The notes beneath the pieces are model-generated. The model was given only the letters and a program-made list of their open reading frames with translations. It was not told the origin of the DNA and did no database searches. Shown here piece after piece: positions 11,701-24,374 of a DNA stretch of 64,000 bases. The position numbers and the translations under genes were made by a program. The stretch is from assembly GCF_026914185.1 (NCBI RefSeq), contig NC_070564.1, positions 5,828,001 through 5,892,000 of the forward strand, in the 5' to 3' direction. How positions within the stretch are numbered: the first letter of the stretch is position 1; each line of letters begins with the position of its first letter. Source of the stretch: Puccinia triticina. Taxonomy: Eukaryota; Basidiomycota; Pucciniomycetes; Pucciniales; Pucciniaceae.

Positions 11701-12500
11701 GACTGGGCTGTGAAAGGACCAGCTCAACAACCAGTACATGTAGGTAATTGAGGAGTCTCTTTACCAGCTTGATTAACCAGCCATTACTGTACATTGAGCT
11801 GTGCAAGTCCCAGCTAAAAGGCCAATAAATTCAGGCCATTTGGCGGTGCGTTTGCAAGATGGGGCGCCACTTTATACTGCCTACAGAGCTTGGGAATGTT
11901 GGCTTGATGACCAGTATGTGCTGGTCATTGCACTAGGGTTTTTCCCATGTAATGACCAATAGGTACTGGTCATTGGTTTTGAGCTTGGATAGGCAGCGGA
12001 TTGGTGTCCATGGCACTTGTCCACCACAACACTTGGACAAACATTGCACTGGACAAATGACAGGGGTCCCTGAGTTGGGGAAGCCCTATCCCAATAACCA
12101 GCAGATACTGGCCTTTCCAAGATTGTTTGACAGCATATACTGTCCAAAGAGCTTGGGAAAGCCCAGCTATAAGGCCAGCATGTGGTGGTCAACAAGCCAG
12201 GAATTTCCCAGCGCGATGGACAGCACCACATGTTGATTGAGTCTGGGTACAGGTGTTAGCTGCTGGGCAATGTCCACCCTGACGTTCACACAAACATGAG
12301 GGTGGACATTACAGAAGTAAAAAAAACCCTCCTGAGTGAATAAGGGCCATGCTGTGCCAATCCAAATTTCCTCACCTGGCCATAGTTCACTTGTGCCAAC
12401 CTTCAAACACCCAGAGACAATTCTTTCAATAATTGTCCTCACATAATTATGCTGCTCCTGCTATCCTAAGGCCAATGATTTTGAGTGGTCTTGATACAGC

Positions 12501-12828
12501 CAACGGTGGGCCGCTACGCTACATTTAGTCCGTAGTTCAGCGCAGCGTAGCGGATCTAAACTACAAATGACAGGGTTTTCCGTTAGCGGGCAGTGATTGC
12601 CCGCTACCGCTAACAGGCACCCCTTGAAACTACAGGGCCTCTATCGCCGCTATCAGCGCTAGCAGTGCTATTCAACCGCTAAAAAAGCTGATAGCGCTGT
12701 TAGCGCCCGTTAGCGTAGCGTAGCGGCCCGTAGCGGGCGCTACAACTAACGGCAATGTGTCAGGAACTACGCAACGCTAAACTAGCAGATAGCGCACACT
12801 ACGGATAGTTTAGCGTAGCGGCCCACCA
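12501..12828. mobile_element. TIR MITE flanked by 10-bp direct repeats
   Basis: GGTGGGCCGCTACGCTA near the left end is matched by TAGCGTAGCGGCCCACC at the right end. TTGATACAGC occurs on both sides, at 12491-12500 and 12829-12838. The interior is packed with TAGCG/CGCTA palindromes. A 9-10 bp duplication with TIRs would fit a Mutator-like element, but the left end carries a few bases (CAAC) outside the matched TIR, so assignment is tentative. Confidence 0.65.
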
Positions 12829-15421
12829 TTGATACAGCAGGTCCACAGTGCGGAATTCATAATTAAAAGCCAGTGCTATGTAAGCACCTGTATGTGATAA
12901 GAGCAATCAGTACTACTTTTTTGAACCATGTACATGGAAATAAAGGTACATGTGATAAAATAATGCTTCAAATAGGAGAAAATGTGTGGAAAACATTTGC
13001 AGAGAAGATGTGAATATGGTCAATCTACAAGACAAAAGGTGTTACCCACACTGGGATGTGCGTGAAAATTTAAGAATTGACTGCTCACTGTGGAGTTGTC
13101 AGACCAGCTGTTGAAGTATTTCTCCAGCTGGTTCCAGGAGCAAGGGAATATTGGTGCGCCTGTCAATATCCACAAATATACCCCCCTTTCCCTTTAGAAG
13201 CTTTATTTTGGCCTCTAGGCCGTGTGTTTTCCAGTCATTTGTAGGTAAAGTTTCAGAAATTGTACCAAGTGTAGTCATGTACTAGGCGAGCTGTAGATTC
13301 CCAAATGAACAGCTATTCACACTTCCAACTTGAAAATTATTTTATGGCTCATACCTTGGTAAAAATGGTAAGGAAAACCAACTCCGGTATTTTCACATTT
13401 CATATTGCTTGGAGTACAAGCCCACATTACACAGGTCTTCCTAGCTCTGACACTGTTTGATACTTGAAGAATACAAATTGATTTCAAACTAATTTCTGCC
13501 CAATTTGATGTGGGAATTAGCATGACATAAATATGCTCAAAAGATTCATCTTGCAGCTGGCTGATCCTCTGAAGTTGCTATATTTTACAAGAAATTTTCA
13601 TAATTTGATGTTATGTTTGTTTTGAATGAAAAATTCTGCAATGCAAAATATTCCCTGTCACTTGGCTGAGGATATATTTGAGCATAAGGATAGGGGAATT
13701 ATTGGAAAAAATTGTGTGCATTGAAGCTCAATTCCACAATTGTGATAATGATGAACCCAGCACAAAACTTCAGCAGAGATATATTCATGTGTTGGAATTG
13801 TGTGAAATATTATTCCAAAACAACTTGAACTAAAGTTACGCCTCTGTTGGAAATAAAGTGAACAAAGATTCAAGGTTAACATTGAACTCACATCAGACCT
13901 AATTCAATATAAAGTTACGGCTTGGCAATCTCTAGAGAGTGCAACACATCCCCCCCTGGTGACTACGCTAAAAAAAGAGCACATTTGCACAGCGCTACGC
14001 TACACTGACAGCTATGGTTAGCATAGCTGACCCATGGTTGATAGAAGGTGTTCCTGATGTGTAATACCTCCTTGGAGCTCAACATATTTTCTAGAGAGTG
14101 TATTCTTCTGGCAGAAAGAAATTGGGGCCGTTTGGAGCACCATAGATAAGGTTTTGGGGGTTTGCCTCAGTAGGAAATCCGCCAAATCACCCCCCGGCTA
14201 CACAAGGTGTCCCTGAGGTGTGCTAATGCCGTGAAGCTCAGCATATTTTTTAAAGAGTGTATTCTTGTGTCAGAAAAAAATTGGGGCCATTTGGCGCACC
14301 ATAGATAAGGTTTCGGGGGTTTGCCTTAGTAGGAAATCCGCCAAATTAACCCCCCTGTTCCACAAGGCCTTCCTGATGGTTTCTACTGCTGTAAATCTCA
14401 ACATATCTTCTAGACAGTGTATCTAGATTGCTGTAAAATCTTGGGAGCGTTTGGGTGCTCCAGTGAGGAGATATAAATATTTCCCTATTTTCTGGGATTT
14501 TTTGTAAAATTAAAATCCCAACTCCCGTTTGGGATTGCGGAATTACAATTCCAACTCCCAAAACGCCCCCGGGTCAAAATGCGGTCGCGAGGACCCGGGA
14601 AAGACGTCCCGAGGCGGTCCGCGCGACGGAAATTGCGTTTGGGAGTCAATTTTTTAATTTTTGGGAGTCGATTCCTCAACCCCCAAAAGCTTTTAAGTAT
14701 CTAAAAAAAGAAAATCAACAATAACAATTTGCGTAGGGTGCTTCACAAGTGCGCGCATAAGAGTGTTGCATATACCAAATTCTCATAAGCGCGGAGAGTT
14801 TTCCATGGGGCGCAATGTAAAACTTTAAAGAAACGTGTTTATTTAATTACTTTTTTGGAAGAAAAGAAAAGGGGAGGAAGATGAGATAGGTTAGAAAATG
14901 ATGAAATGGTTGGCACGAATAAATTAGATGATAAGAATAGACAAACGGGGCCTAGAATCAATGTGTTACGTGTACCTAACACTAATGAAAGCAAATAAAA
15001 AAAGGGAGGGGTTTTGTTTTTGCAACGGTGAGCAAGGTATAATAAGTACATGTTGAATCTACATCACAGTAGTGAGAGCCGATACAGACAGCTGACAAGT
15101 CCAGTAAGCAGACGGAAAAACGTAAAAAGATTACAGCGGCAAAAATAAATGGATGTATACTCGTACCAACTGGATAAATAGAGGACGGGAAACCCCAAGG
15201 GGAGGAGGAGAGGTAGGAGACAGATACAAGGAAGAAAAAGACCAAACAAGAGAAAAAACACTTCATCTTTTGTATACATATAGTCTGGACGGTGCACCAA
15301 ATTAAATATAATAAAACTTCCGCAGAAAAGGTTCGCGGGATGAAAGGAGAAAGAACGATGAAAAAAGGGAGAAATGATAAATAAGCAAAATAATTGAAGG
15401 AGAGATGAAAAGGGGGTAGAA

Positions 15422-18089
15422 TCAATTCCTGGTGAACATGACAAAAGTCCCCTCGTAACCATCAGCTGCTTCAGAAGTATGTGTGTCCCTCCATCTACCC
15501 ACTGTGAGAGAGCGGATTACAGAAGAGTTTTGAAGAGAGATAAGTTAGTGGATGGAAGGGGAACAAGAAGGGGAAGAGGGCAACGAACCAATCATGTTAC
15601 CGGCGGCATGATAGCCGCGGTAGAGCCATGTGCCATGGCGCCCCGCATCATAGATTTTGAGGAAGGTGACCATCCCGTCCCATGCTCGGACACGGCCCTT
15701 GACTTTGAAAGAGCCCCAGGAAGAATGGCCGGCTCCATGGATCTGGAGCTCGTACTCCTCGGCGGGATCGTATTCGACCAGCACGGGATCGATGGGCACG
15801 GGGTAGAGCAGCGACTGCATCTGGTTGAGGTGCTCGATCTCGCTCTCCATGGGCTCCTTCTTCTCCTCTGCGACGGCCTCGGAGGAAGCCGTTGAAGAGG
15901 GCCTTCGAGGCTGCTCGAGATACTTCTCGCGCGAGTCGCCCAGGAACTCAACGGGCTGGTTGTCGCGGACCCGGACGAAGAACTCTTGGACCTTGAAGAC
16001 CTGGTTCTGGTCGCCATAGCGGCCCTGGTAGACGGCCTCGATCTGCCCGCCGAGCATGAGACGATAGCTCGACAGGTCGAAGAAGCCGAACTGCCCGTCC
16101 CAGCCGCCCCGGAAACAGCCCCGGTAGAAGTCGAACTGCAGGCCTGGAGACATGTAAGGGTCTAAGCAACTCGTCTGGCGCACGAATTCCCGGTCGTACT
16201 CCTCCGAACGAAGATCCACTACGCTCCGCATCATTTCCAGGAAAAACTCCAGCTGGTCGTCTACGTCTACGGTCTGCTGTGTCCCCGCTACGCCGGTGTT
16301 GTGGCGGATGTTGCACCAGAAGAAACTCAGCAAGGCCACGTGGCTGTGCAGCGGCGGAAGGATCCTGAACAGTCTCCCCATGTATGTCAGCTGAGAATAA
16401 CGCTTTATAGGTTGCTCAGGATAGCGCCTCATCACTTGATCATACGAGTCCGAGTAGGAGAGTCCGTCGGTTGATGTCGAGGACCCAGGCGACAGCTCGC
16501 GCTCCTCCGGTGAGGGCTCCCGCACGGGCGGGCTCGGCGTCAGTGCCGCCATCTCCCGCCGGGTTAACTTTGTTGATAATACTCGTAGGACCGCTTGAGA
16601 TGAGAGGTTGATCGGTAGCTGACGGATGGACCAGGCAGCATAAGCTACATCATACTAAGAAGCAGTCCCCGTAGTCAGTACATTTGCTCCTATATTGAGG
16701 CAAAAAGATGGAGGGCGGGAAGCACGGACTTGGTGAGATGCCAGAGTGTAAGGCTTTAATGCAAACAAATACGTCTCGATGCCCGCTTCGGATGTCCAAT
16801 AATTGGCGGCGTCGGATCCCGGGCCGGACTCAGGCCCCTCCTGCTGCAAGTCGAGAAAGAGGTGGCAGAGTCGGAGAGCGATTGCGATCTCTGGACGCTC
16901 CTTCGGGTAGCCTGGAGAAGTAGCTGACAGACTAATCTCATAATGCTGTTGAAAAAATAAAAAAATAAAATCGTGTTAGTTACAGCCAGGGGTTTTTTTC
17001 TTTTCTTTTTGCTGAAAAAGATTAGGGAGCGCATACAAAGTAATTGAGCAAGAAGCCAACAATGTGGCCCGACTTGAGTAACTGGGACCAATTGCGGCCG
17101 TCGTTCTCGAGGACCATAAGATAGATAAGCCAGAGATCACGAGAGAGCAAGCTCATGGGATGATTGCCAGGTTGGGGGAACGCGGGCTGGTTCTTGTATG
17201 GTTCGAGGTCGGTTGCGCGCGGGCGGTCGGGAGAGGTCGGTGCAGGATGGGCGGCAAAGATGCGCATGCGGCGGAAGAGGCCGAGCCGCTCGAAGTAAGC
17301 TGCCGCCAGATGCCGGTTGCACAGTTCTGAGCCATCCTTGTTCGTCGTCGTCGGTCTAGTATGTTCTTGGGCTGGTTCCTCTGTGGCTTGGTCGGGGTGT
17401 CCTATACAGCCTCCAGCCGAGCCTGGCTGCGCCTCCCCTCCACCGCCACTTATCCCGCCGCCGCCGCCTCCATCGCCATCCGCTGGAGCCTTATCGGGGG
17501 CATCGCTCGTACTCTTGATGTGCCCATCTGACTGATCAGCTTGCTCGTTTTGATCCCCTCGGTTTGTGAGAGTATTGACACCCGTCGGATCGGTGCCTTG
17601 TACTAGCTGGCCAGTTGATGATGTTGGTGGAGAGGGGGTGGCAGTGCTGCTGTCTGAGAGGGGGAAGGCTCTGAGACGGCGTTGGAGTGCCTTGACGTCG
17701 AACAGGTTCCTGAAGATGGTGGCGTATAGCTGGTCGTTCCGCTCGGGTCTCAGCAGGCTGTAGATGTGTTTGTTGGTGATGGTGAGGCTGAGGAGACTGC
17801 TGGGGGGCTGGAAGGGCAGCTGGATGGCCACAAAGCCTGCGATGAGCTCGATGACCTCGACTGGCAGCCGGGCGAGATTGGTGGCCAGCATCTTCCTCTT
17901 CTTCTTTCTGTTCCTGTTCTTCTTCTTCCTCGTCTTCGTCTTCGTCTTCGTCGCCGTCGTCTTCGTCTTCCCCTGCTCGTCTGCTGCCCCTGCGACTCCC
18001 TCGGCCTTCTTGCTGACCGCGTATGAGTTGCGTGGTTCGTGGTATCGGCAGGCCCGAGCTGTCAATCTCAACTTCTCATCTCCGCCCAT
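15422..18089 (-). CDS. F-box protein
   Basis: Substrate-receptor type protein expected to join an SCF ubiquitin ligase through Skp1. Four exons: 18089-17037, 16945-16682, 16618-15589 and 15501-15422, giving 808 aa. The second exon could instead end at 16730; both versions stay in frame. The F-box starts at about residue 67 (MLATNLARLPVEVIELIAGF). A Gly/Ser/Pro-rich linker follows (about 150-240), then a region with YLFALKPYTLASHQ, RYSQLTYMGRLF and FYRGCFRGGWDGQFGFFDL, as in fungal F-box proteins of this kind. Splicing to the last exon restores the family ending VGRWRDT..YEGTFVM, which is lost if 15589 is read through. The start at 18089 gives a Lys/Arg-rich N-terminus; the ATG at 17891 (residue 67) is an alternative start directly before the F-box. 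Its target is unknown. Confidence 0.85.
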
Positions 18090-18109
18090 CCAAGCAGCAA
18101 CCTAAACCT

Positions 18110-18917
18110 TCGTCTGCTCCTCTCTCTTCGTCTTCTTCTTCTTAGAACAACATGGCTGCCCTTGCACGTAAACAGTCTGTAGTTGGCTTGAGTGCTAGCT
18201 TCGCTTGAAATGGGGGCGTCGGCGGGCCAGGGGAGGAGGAATGTGTTACAGGCTGTATGCGCTGTCACAGCGTCCGGGCCGAGGCGATGCAGGGTGAGGC
18301 GAGCACCAAACAGCCCACCACACCACTCCAGTCAGCACGGGCAAGAAACTCTAGCATCGACTGCTCGGCCGTGTGACCCTGCCAGGCTCACCCAAGAAGA
18401 TGGCAATGGCGCAGTACATCATCCTCTTGGCAACAGACAAGCTTCTGTGGAGGCCCAACCGTATCTGGATTCTCCTCGTCAAAGTTCAAGCTGATGTAAC
18501 ATTGATATCAAACCCAATTGTCTCGAGCACAACCAACCGCCCACCTGATCATTCCTTTAACTACAGAGTTGCAGGAAAAAGGAAAGTCGAACATCGTGCT
18601 GGACTTGAAGATCAATTGAAACAGAGCACTTCAACACCGCAGGATGAAACAGTTGTTTATAATCTGGTACATAAATACGCTTGATTGTCATCCTACAGGT
18701 TCACAAAGTTTGATAGACATATACTCTTACTTTTTGGCCCATTACTCCTGAGCTGATCTCCAGTGACTGTATCAGTTCATACAGGACTTGCATACACTTG
18801 TGCCCTGTTTGAATTAATTTCCCCAGGCCAAGATATGTACACCTTTGCACATGGGAACTGTTAAGCTTTCCAGCAAAGCCTTTAAAGTTGAGGTGTTTCT
18901 GAAAGGCCACTTGTAAC
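18110..18917. other. Intergenic upstream of the F-box gene
   Basis: No recognisable coding region. About 18120-18160 is pyrimidine-rich and could be the leader of the minus-strand F-box gene's promoter region. Repeat-like sequence starts near 18700. Confidence 0.35.
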
Positions 18918-19121
18918 AGGGGGTTTCAAACATGGTGCAGGTCCCAGTTCAGGAAACCCAATCCAGGAAAACAAAGTTCCTGCACAAAGAATTTTTAAAT
19001 TATTTCTGAATTTTTTTTTTTGGTAAAATTGGGTTCAGGTATGCAGGGCGTGTTGCAGTTGCACCAATTTCCTGAATTTGGGGTTCCTGAAACAGGACCT
19101 GCACCATGTTTGAAACCCCCT
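18918..19121. mobile_element. MITE with AGGGGGTTTCAAACATGG termini
   Basis: AGGGGGTTTCAAACATGGTG, running on into CAGGTCC, is repeated in inverse orientation at 19095-19121, and homology continues inward (TTCCTGAA, CCTGCA). Similar GGGGGTTTCA or GAAACCCCCT ends occur at 19322-19335 and 45938-45950, suggesting a family. Flanks hold TAA on both sides but not cleanly abutting, so the TSD is uncertain. Confidence 0.7.
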
Positions 19122-19839
19122 AATGTACAGCCTTTTTTTTTTTAATTTTATGCACAAAGCATCAGACCATCCTGCAACTTTGGGGCAATGCAAACCCACC
19201 ATATTAGGGGATTTCACACTGTGCTTATGTCACTTCCAAATGCAACCTAAGCACTTTCTGAGTCAAAGGAAAGTTTATTTTAAGAATTTTTGACTGCTGA
19301 TTTGGCCCATCAGAAGTCTGTGAAACCCCCTAGTTATCTGCAACAAGACTTCTTGGTTGTCAAAGATAGAAGAAAACCATGAAAACATATTTTCAGCAAC
19401 AACCAAGGATCTGTCTCTCTAATCTGAATATTTGACCAGAAACTAAGGTTTTTGTTGTGCTATGTATCTAGATACTCTGCTGCAAAATGAGACATTTCCC
19501 CAGTTTTACGCATGGGAAGTTAGAACCACACATCTTGCCGCCCCTAAACCTCTCAATATGGATCAGGGCCCAGGCAGAACCAAGCTGGCTGGAAAGTTTG
19601 GCCAGGAATGTTGTTTTATTTCTTTTGGCCCTATGTAAGCCCGCTGAGAAAACAAGTGGCCTTCATTGACCAACATCTTCTGTGATTCAAAGCCCATGCA
19701 CCAGGAAAAAAAGGTAGTCACTTGATGACAAGTGACATCATAGCAGCTGCAGCTGGCTACCCACCATCTCCCCACCATCTAATCAACTTTGATAATTTGC
19801 ACAGGAGCTTCTCCACTTATGCTGGGCCCAACTCATCCT

Positions 19840-20290
19840 CATTTCTGGTCATCTGATGCTCAGCTTTGGCTCCCAGCTCATGCTCATATTTGGCGCCCAG
19901 CTCATGGTCAGCTTTGAACCAGTACTGGCACAGCTGAGTTTCAGCCAGTCTTGGCGCAGCTTAGACTCAAATACGGACTGTCTTGGCGCAATAAATTCTC
20001 AGCTTTAGACCAGTGACCAGTATTGGCTCACCTATCAGCTTTGGGCCAGTCTTGACCCAGCTAATCTAGCTTTGGACCAATCTTGTCCCAGCTGATTATC
20101 AGCTCTGGACCAGTCTTTCTCAAGCTGATTCTCAGATTTGGGCCATTGTTGGCCCAGCTGATTCTCATATTTGGATCAATCTTGGTCCAGCTGATGCACA
20201 GCTTTTCATCAGCCTTGGACTAGCCCATGATCAGTGTTGTCCCAAGCTCAGCTGGTGCTCACTGCTCAGCTTTGGATGAGCATCAGCTTC
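19840..20290. repeat. Degenerate minisatellite, CAGCTTTGGACCAGTCTTGG type
   Basis: Roughly 35-bp units built from CTCAGCTTTGG(A/G)CCAGT and CTTGGCCCAGCTGATT alternate about ten times with many changes. The unit is partly self-complementary (TGGGCCA, CAGCTG). Not coding. Confidence 0.7.
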
Positions 20291-20949
20291 TCCTGGAAAA
20301 GAATTTGAGTATCAGCTGGCTGTGCAACAATAGTGCTCTGGTGCAGTCCTGAACGCCTTACATGTGCTGGTGGAGCAGACTTGGAGTAACGCTGGAGCAG
20401 AAAACAAAGCTGTATCATGTAACTTGCCATCAAGTGACTTCATATTTTTACTGGTGAGGGGTGAGGTACATACACAGGTCCCCACATAATTTTTTTTTTT
20501 TGCTTTTTTGACAGATTAAAATCTGAACCTGAAGTCCATGTATTAGAACACTTGTGGTTTTAACAAACTTTGATATCTCTGATAATTGGGTTAAATGATA
20601 GATCATAACTCATCTCAATTTCACTGCAGTGAAACCATGTATGAGGGCCCAAGGTCTACCACTTGAAAGAATAGAATCAGCTATAGGATATTTATGTACT
20701 TGGAATAAAAATAATGAGTGCTACTGGATGAAAATAGCCAGGCTATTGGAAAAAGGAGTAAAATGATTGAATGATCAGAGAAAAAAAAACACTAAATATT
20801 GGATGTGCAAGTAAAGATAAATATAATCACATATTTGAGCATTATAGGTTGAGAATTTTCTTGCAAAGGAACCAGGATGAGTTTTTGATACCTTATCAGG
20901 CTTCAGCTGGGGAATTCTTGGGAAAATTGCAAATAGAAGAAATATATAT

Positions 20950-22770
20950 TCAGCAAGTTTTGAAGGTAAAAAAGAAAGCTGGATAAGAAATGGGAAATTG
21001 TTGCAACTTCTGATTTAATTTTATGATGGAGAATTTAAAGATTGCATTAAAGAATGTTTGAAACCTGATGTTTCTTTTGCCATCAGGATTGCAAGCCAAT
21101 TGTTTTATCTCTGCTCTTTCTGCTTTCTGAATCCAAAAATAAATTGCATGCCAAATCAGAGCAGGGATATTACCATTGAATTTCTTCTGATTCTGAATTT
21201 TTTCATATTGATAATCTGATGATTTTTCTCTGAATTCTATGAATCTATTTATTGCATCTTGAAATAAATTCTCTTTCTGTTTGATAGAGGATATTTCTGT
21301 TTTAGAGGGAGGAATTATAGTATCAATCATGTCCACATGGATTAGATAATATTGCATCAATCTCTTGTCATTTTTATGACAATAAGGCATTATCTTATTT
21401 ATCTCTTCTTGAAAGTTGATTCCAGACCTTCTTTGAAAAAATCTGAACCATTACTGTTGAGTGTGCCACAGTTTATTGAGCTTTGACTTAATGGACTCTC
21501 TGGGTGAATTTCGGGACTTGAGATTTTCAGGTTTATGATTTTGATAAATTGTATACAATGAATCAAAAGCAAATGGAGCCTTTCCATATTCCAACATAAT
21601 CTTTCCATCTGCATCTGATGATATTGATTCCAAGAATTTTTCTATCTTTTCCTTTATAATTGGAGTTTTATCTTCAACCATGATTGTATTATGATCAAAT
21701 TCAAGAGTATTTATATGTTGTTCACAATCAAAAAGATGCTTTAACATTTGATAAGATTGATTGGGCGCCTGGTGAAACAATAAATCAGATTGATCAGAGT
21801 TTTGTTTTGTTTTTTTGGTTAGATTTAATTCTGTTGTCCCAGTGGGAGAAATCATCCCTTTTTGGATTTCTTTTGCCTGTTTCTCATTTGATCTGTGGAG
21901 ATTTGATGGAATTTCTATGATTCTGAATCTGGAATTTGATTTCCAAGTATCTGCAGTTTCAGATTGAGTTGGAATGTAAGGATTTGGACTATATTTGAAT
22001 AAATACTTGTGAGATTTTTCCTTTTGGTGTTCAGGACCTTCCTTGTGGTAATCAAGAATCTCTCTGTGTAAATTTGAGGTAGAAGGGTAGAATTTTCTCA
22101 TCCCAGGTCTTTTTAACCCAGCCTGCCCTTTAGAGTATGAAATTATGTGGTGATGTTCAATCTCTTGGCCATTTGTGGGTTGCAAAGATGGAGATGTTGC
22201 AAATCTGTTCAACAAATCCATTGTTTCCCGAGGATTGAATTCACAGGGTGAGAGGTCAGTATGGAAGTGTTGGGTTGGAACAGCTTTGCTTCTGAGTGCT
22301 GTCATGTTGGAAATTTGAAGTAGAAGATGGCCATCAGAGTTTTTGGAGGATCCACTATTCAATCTTGAAGCCTCCACTGGACCTAGAAAATTTGGATCCT
22401 GGATGGTCAGTTGGGTACCCCTCAAGGTCTGCAAAAAAGAAAATCTTTAATGATCTAGAAATTGACCATTCAAAGTAAGTTGCAACTCCTGGCCAGCATT
22501 TTTCAGTTCTTCCAAGTTCATGATGTCTCCATGGCTGAGAATAGTTTGCCCAACATGACCTGAACTTTTGTATATATCAGCACTCACCTTTGGTGATTCC
22601 GGACTTGAGAGGGAGAATGCAATGTTAAAATAGGCTCCATCTGATGACTGCTCCCGGATTTTCTGGCTGGCTGGATAACTAGTAGAAGCATGCCAGAAAT
22701 CCTGCATTTCGTGAGAGGGTAGAATTATCCCAGCAAAGATCAACAGGTAAAGGTTGTTCTTTCGCAGCAT
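20950..22770 (-). pseudogene. Secreted protein paralogue 1, one in-frame stop
   Basis: The ATG at 22770 gives a signal peptide (MLRKNNLYLLIFAGIILPSH). Exon 1 is 22770-22467 and exon 2 starts at 22382; the intron 22383-22466 has a weak GTCAAT donor. A TAA at 21453-21451 ends the frame after 411 aa. The same frame then stays open to 20950 and aligns along its length with paralogue 2 (26091-27864), which has CAA at that codon, so the full frame would be 578 codons. Both proteins share the same motifs in order: QAGLKRP, FYPSTS, then (Y)NIYQNHK/TIYQNHK, QRRSGI, VDMIDTII and PALIWH/PSLIWH. No known domain is recognised. The single change suggests recent decay, a truncated functional protein, or a sequencing error. 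Confidence 0.78.
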
Positions 22771-23182
22771 CTTTCTGCTGATTGAGATGAAAGTTAGTAA
22801 TTGATTTTTTAAACGTTCTTCAGAGCGGCAATGAAAGGAGGACACTTGTCTTATGAAAAAATGCTTCGGAAAGTCAGACCCACTGTTTGAAGTACAAACT
22901 TGCAGTGAGTTGATATATTTGAACTTGTTCTGGCAAGTCAGAAGTTACGTTAAGTGCAAAACAAGTTGCAGTCCAAGAGGCTGCTGCGATGAAACTCCCC
23001 ATCCCCAGGATTCTTCCTGTCTCAATTTGATGGAGGATTGAAACCTACAAGAACCCTGCTGAATATCTGCAGGAGTACCCTGCTAAAACTCTGCGGGAGC
23101 ACCCGGCTGCAATTTGGCAAGGGCACCCCTGCTGAAATTCCGGAGGAGCATGCTGAAACTTAAAGCCTGCATGTGCATGGGC

Positions 23183-23929
23183 TAGAGAATAACAATTTGG
23201 ACCCGGGTAGGCTTGGCACCCGGGTACCGGGTACGTTTTTTTCCCCAAGCAGGGACCAAGTACCGCACCCGGCACCGCCTGGCGGGTACCGGCGGTACTT
23301 TGTGCCTTTTTTTCACATACTTGGCGCACGGGACTGGGGACACCGATTCCCCAAAGTCCAGCTTGCCAAGAGATATGTCTCTTGGCGAGCTGGTCAAGTC
23401 CAGCTCGCCTAGATGAATACACACCTCTCGGCGGACTGAGCTTTGACCAGCTCACCGGGGAGAACACCCTCGGCGAGCTGGTGTAAAAATTCAGCTCGCC
23501 AGGAGGTGTGTATTCCTCTCGGCGAGCTGGACTTTGACCAGCTCGCCAAGATGCACACCCCTTGGCGAGATGGATTTCTCGCCGAGAGGTGTAGATTTCT
23601 CTCGGCGAGCTGGTCAAAGTCCAGCTCGCCGGGAGTGATGCATTCCTCTCGGCGAGCTGGTACAAATCCATCTCGCCGAGAGGTGTGAATTTCTCTCGGC
23701 GAGATGGTCAAAGTCCGGCTCGCCGAGTGCGATGTATAATTAGGCACGGGCTCCCGCCCCTGCCGCATTGGGGGGCACTTGAGCGGGTACCTCAAACGGT
23801 ACCCGGGTACCCCCCCACTTTTAACGAGAAAACAGGCACCCGGCACCGCACCCGGCACCGCCCGGCGGGTGCGCGGCGGGTGCCGGCGGTGCCGGGTACC
23901 TAGCAACGGGTCCAAATTGTTATTCTCTA
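23183..23929. mobile_element. hAT-type MITE, 747 bp, 8-bp TSD GCAYGGGC
   Basis: Termini are TAGAGAATAACAATTTGGAC and its inverse, fitting the hAT YARNG start. The 8-bp flanks are GCATGGGC (23175-23182) and GCACGGGC (23930-23937), one mismatch. Subterminal DNA on both sides is dense in GGGTACC/GGTACCCG motifs, and the middle is a hairpin array. No coding capacity. Confidence 0.88.
23355..23730. repeat. Hairpin-unit array, GGCGAGCTGG/CCAGCTCGCC type
   Basis: GGCGAGCTGG and its inverse CCAGCTCGCC alternate about every 20-40 bp, joined by loops such as ACTTTGA or GAGAAATCTACACC. Many neighbouring pairs could form 10-15 bp stems. Open frames through it are repeat artefacts. It lies wholly inside the hAT MITE. 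Confidence 0.8.
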
Positions 23930-24374
23930 GCACGGGCTAATCCCACACTTTTAACAGCAGCTGATGGGACACGGTGGTACAAATAATGGCCAGATGGTCA
24001 TGTTCAACTGTTCCTGTGACATTGCGGAACCATTTGGCTAACATCCATTCCGCCGCAGGTTGGCTTACCTGTTCCCCTTTTTAACCTGTTAGACCATGCC
24101 ATTTGACCGGTCAGAACCAAAGTGTTTTTTCTCAAATCTTAACCCGCATGTCAACTGCTAGCGGTTGAGTGATTTTTTCTTGTAGTGCACTCTGTTCAAA
24201 CAGGATATGTGTACAGTTGTTCTCAAGAACTTTGGTAATCCCCAAAGGACCAGACCACTTTGGGTAACATTGGGTTCAACAAGGCTGTGCAGACCCTTCT
24301 TCTTTCACAAGCTTTTATGAAAATGATATTTGTAATTTTGTCCCCAAGCCTTTTCAAAATAAAATTCTATTATG

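Larger units (their letters stand above)
9884..14684. mobile_element. 4.8-kb TIR DNA element without a visible transposase
   Basis: Both ends start GGGGGTTGAG(A/G)AAT(T/C)GACTCCC reading inward. The left arm (about 9884-10815, plus 11153-11215) is matched by the inverted right arm (about 13930-14684), so the terminal inverted repeats are roughly 750 bp. Differences are point changes plus two insertions in the left arm. The interior holds hairpin-rich repeats and AT-rich DNA. No open frame resembles a transposase, so it is probably non-autonomous. Flanks (AAAAGAA left, AAAAGCT right) do not give a clean target duplication, so the superfamily is undecided. Confidence 0.82.

Noticed and set aside
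15545..16552. 335-codon minus-strand frame taken as a separate gene
   Set aside because: It is one exon of the F-box gene; the frame is open upstream of its first ATG to an acceptor, and the last exon lies further downstream.
17317..18494. Plus-strand open frames opposite the F-box gene
   Set aside because: Antisense shadows of Lys/Gly/Ser-rich coding sequence.
23045..23933. Long frames on both strands across the 23-kb hairpin array
   Set aside because: They repeat with the array unit in every frame, and the region is a MITE with defined TIRs and TSD.
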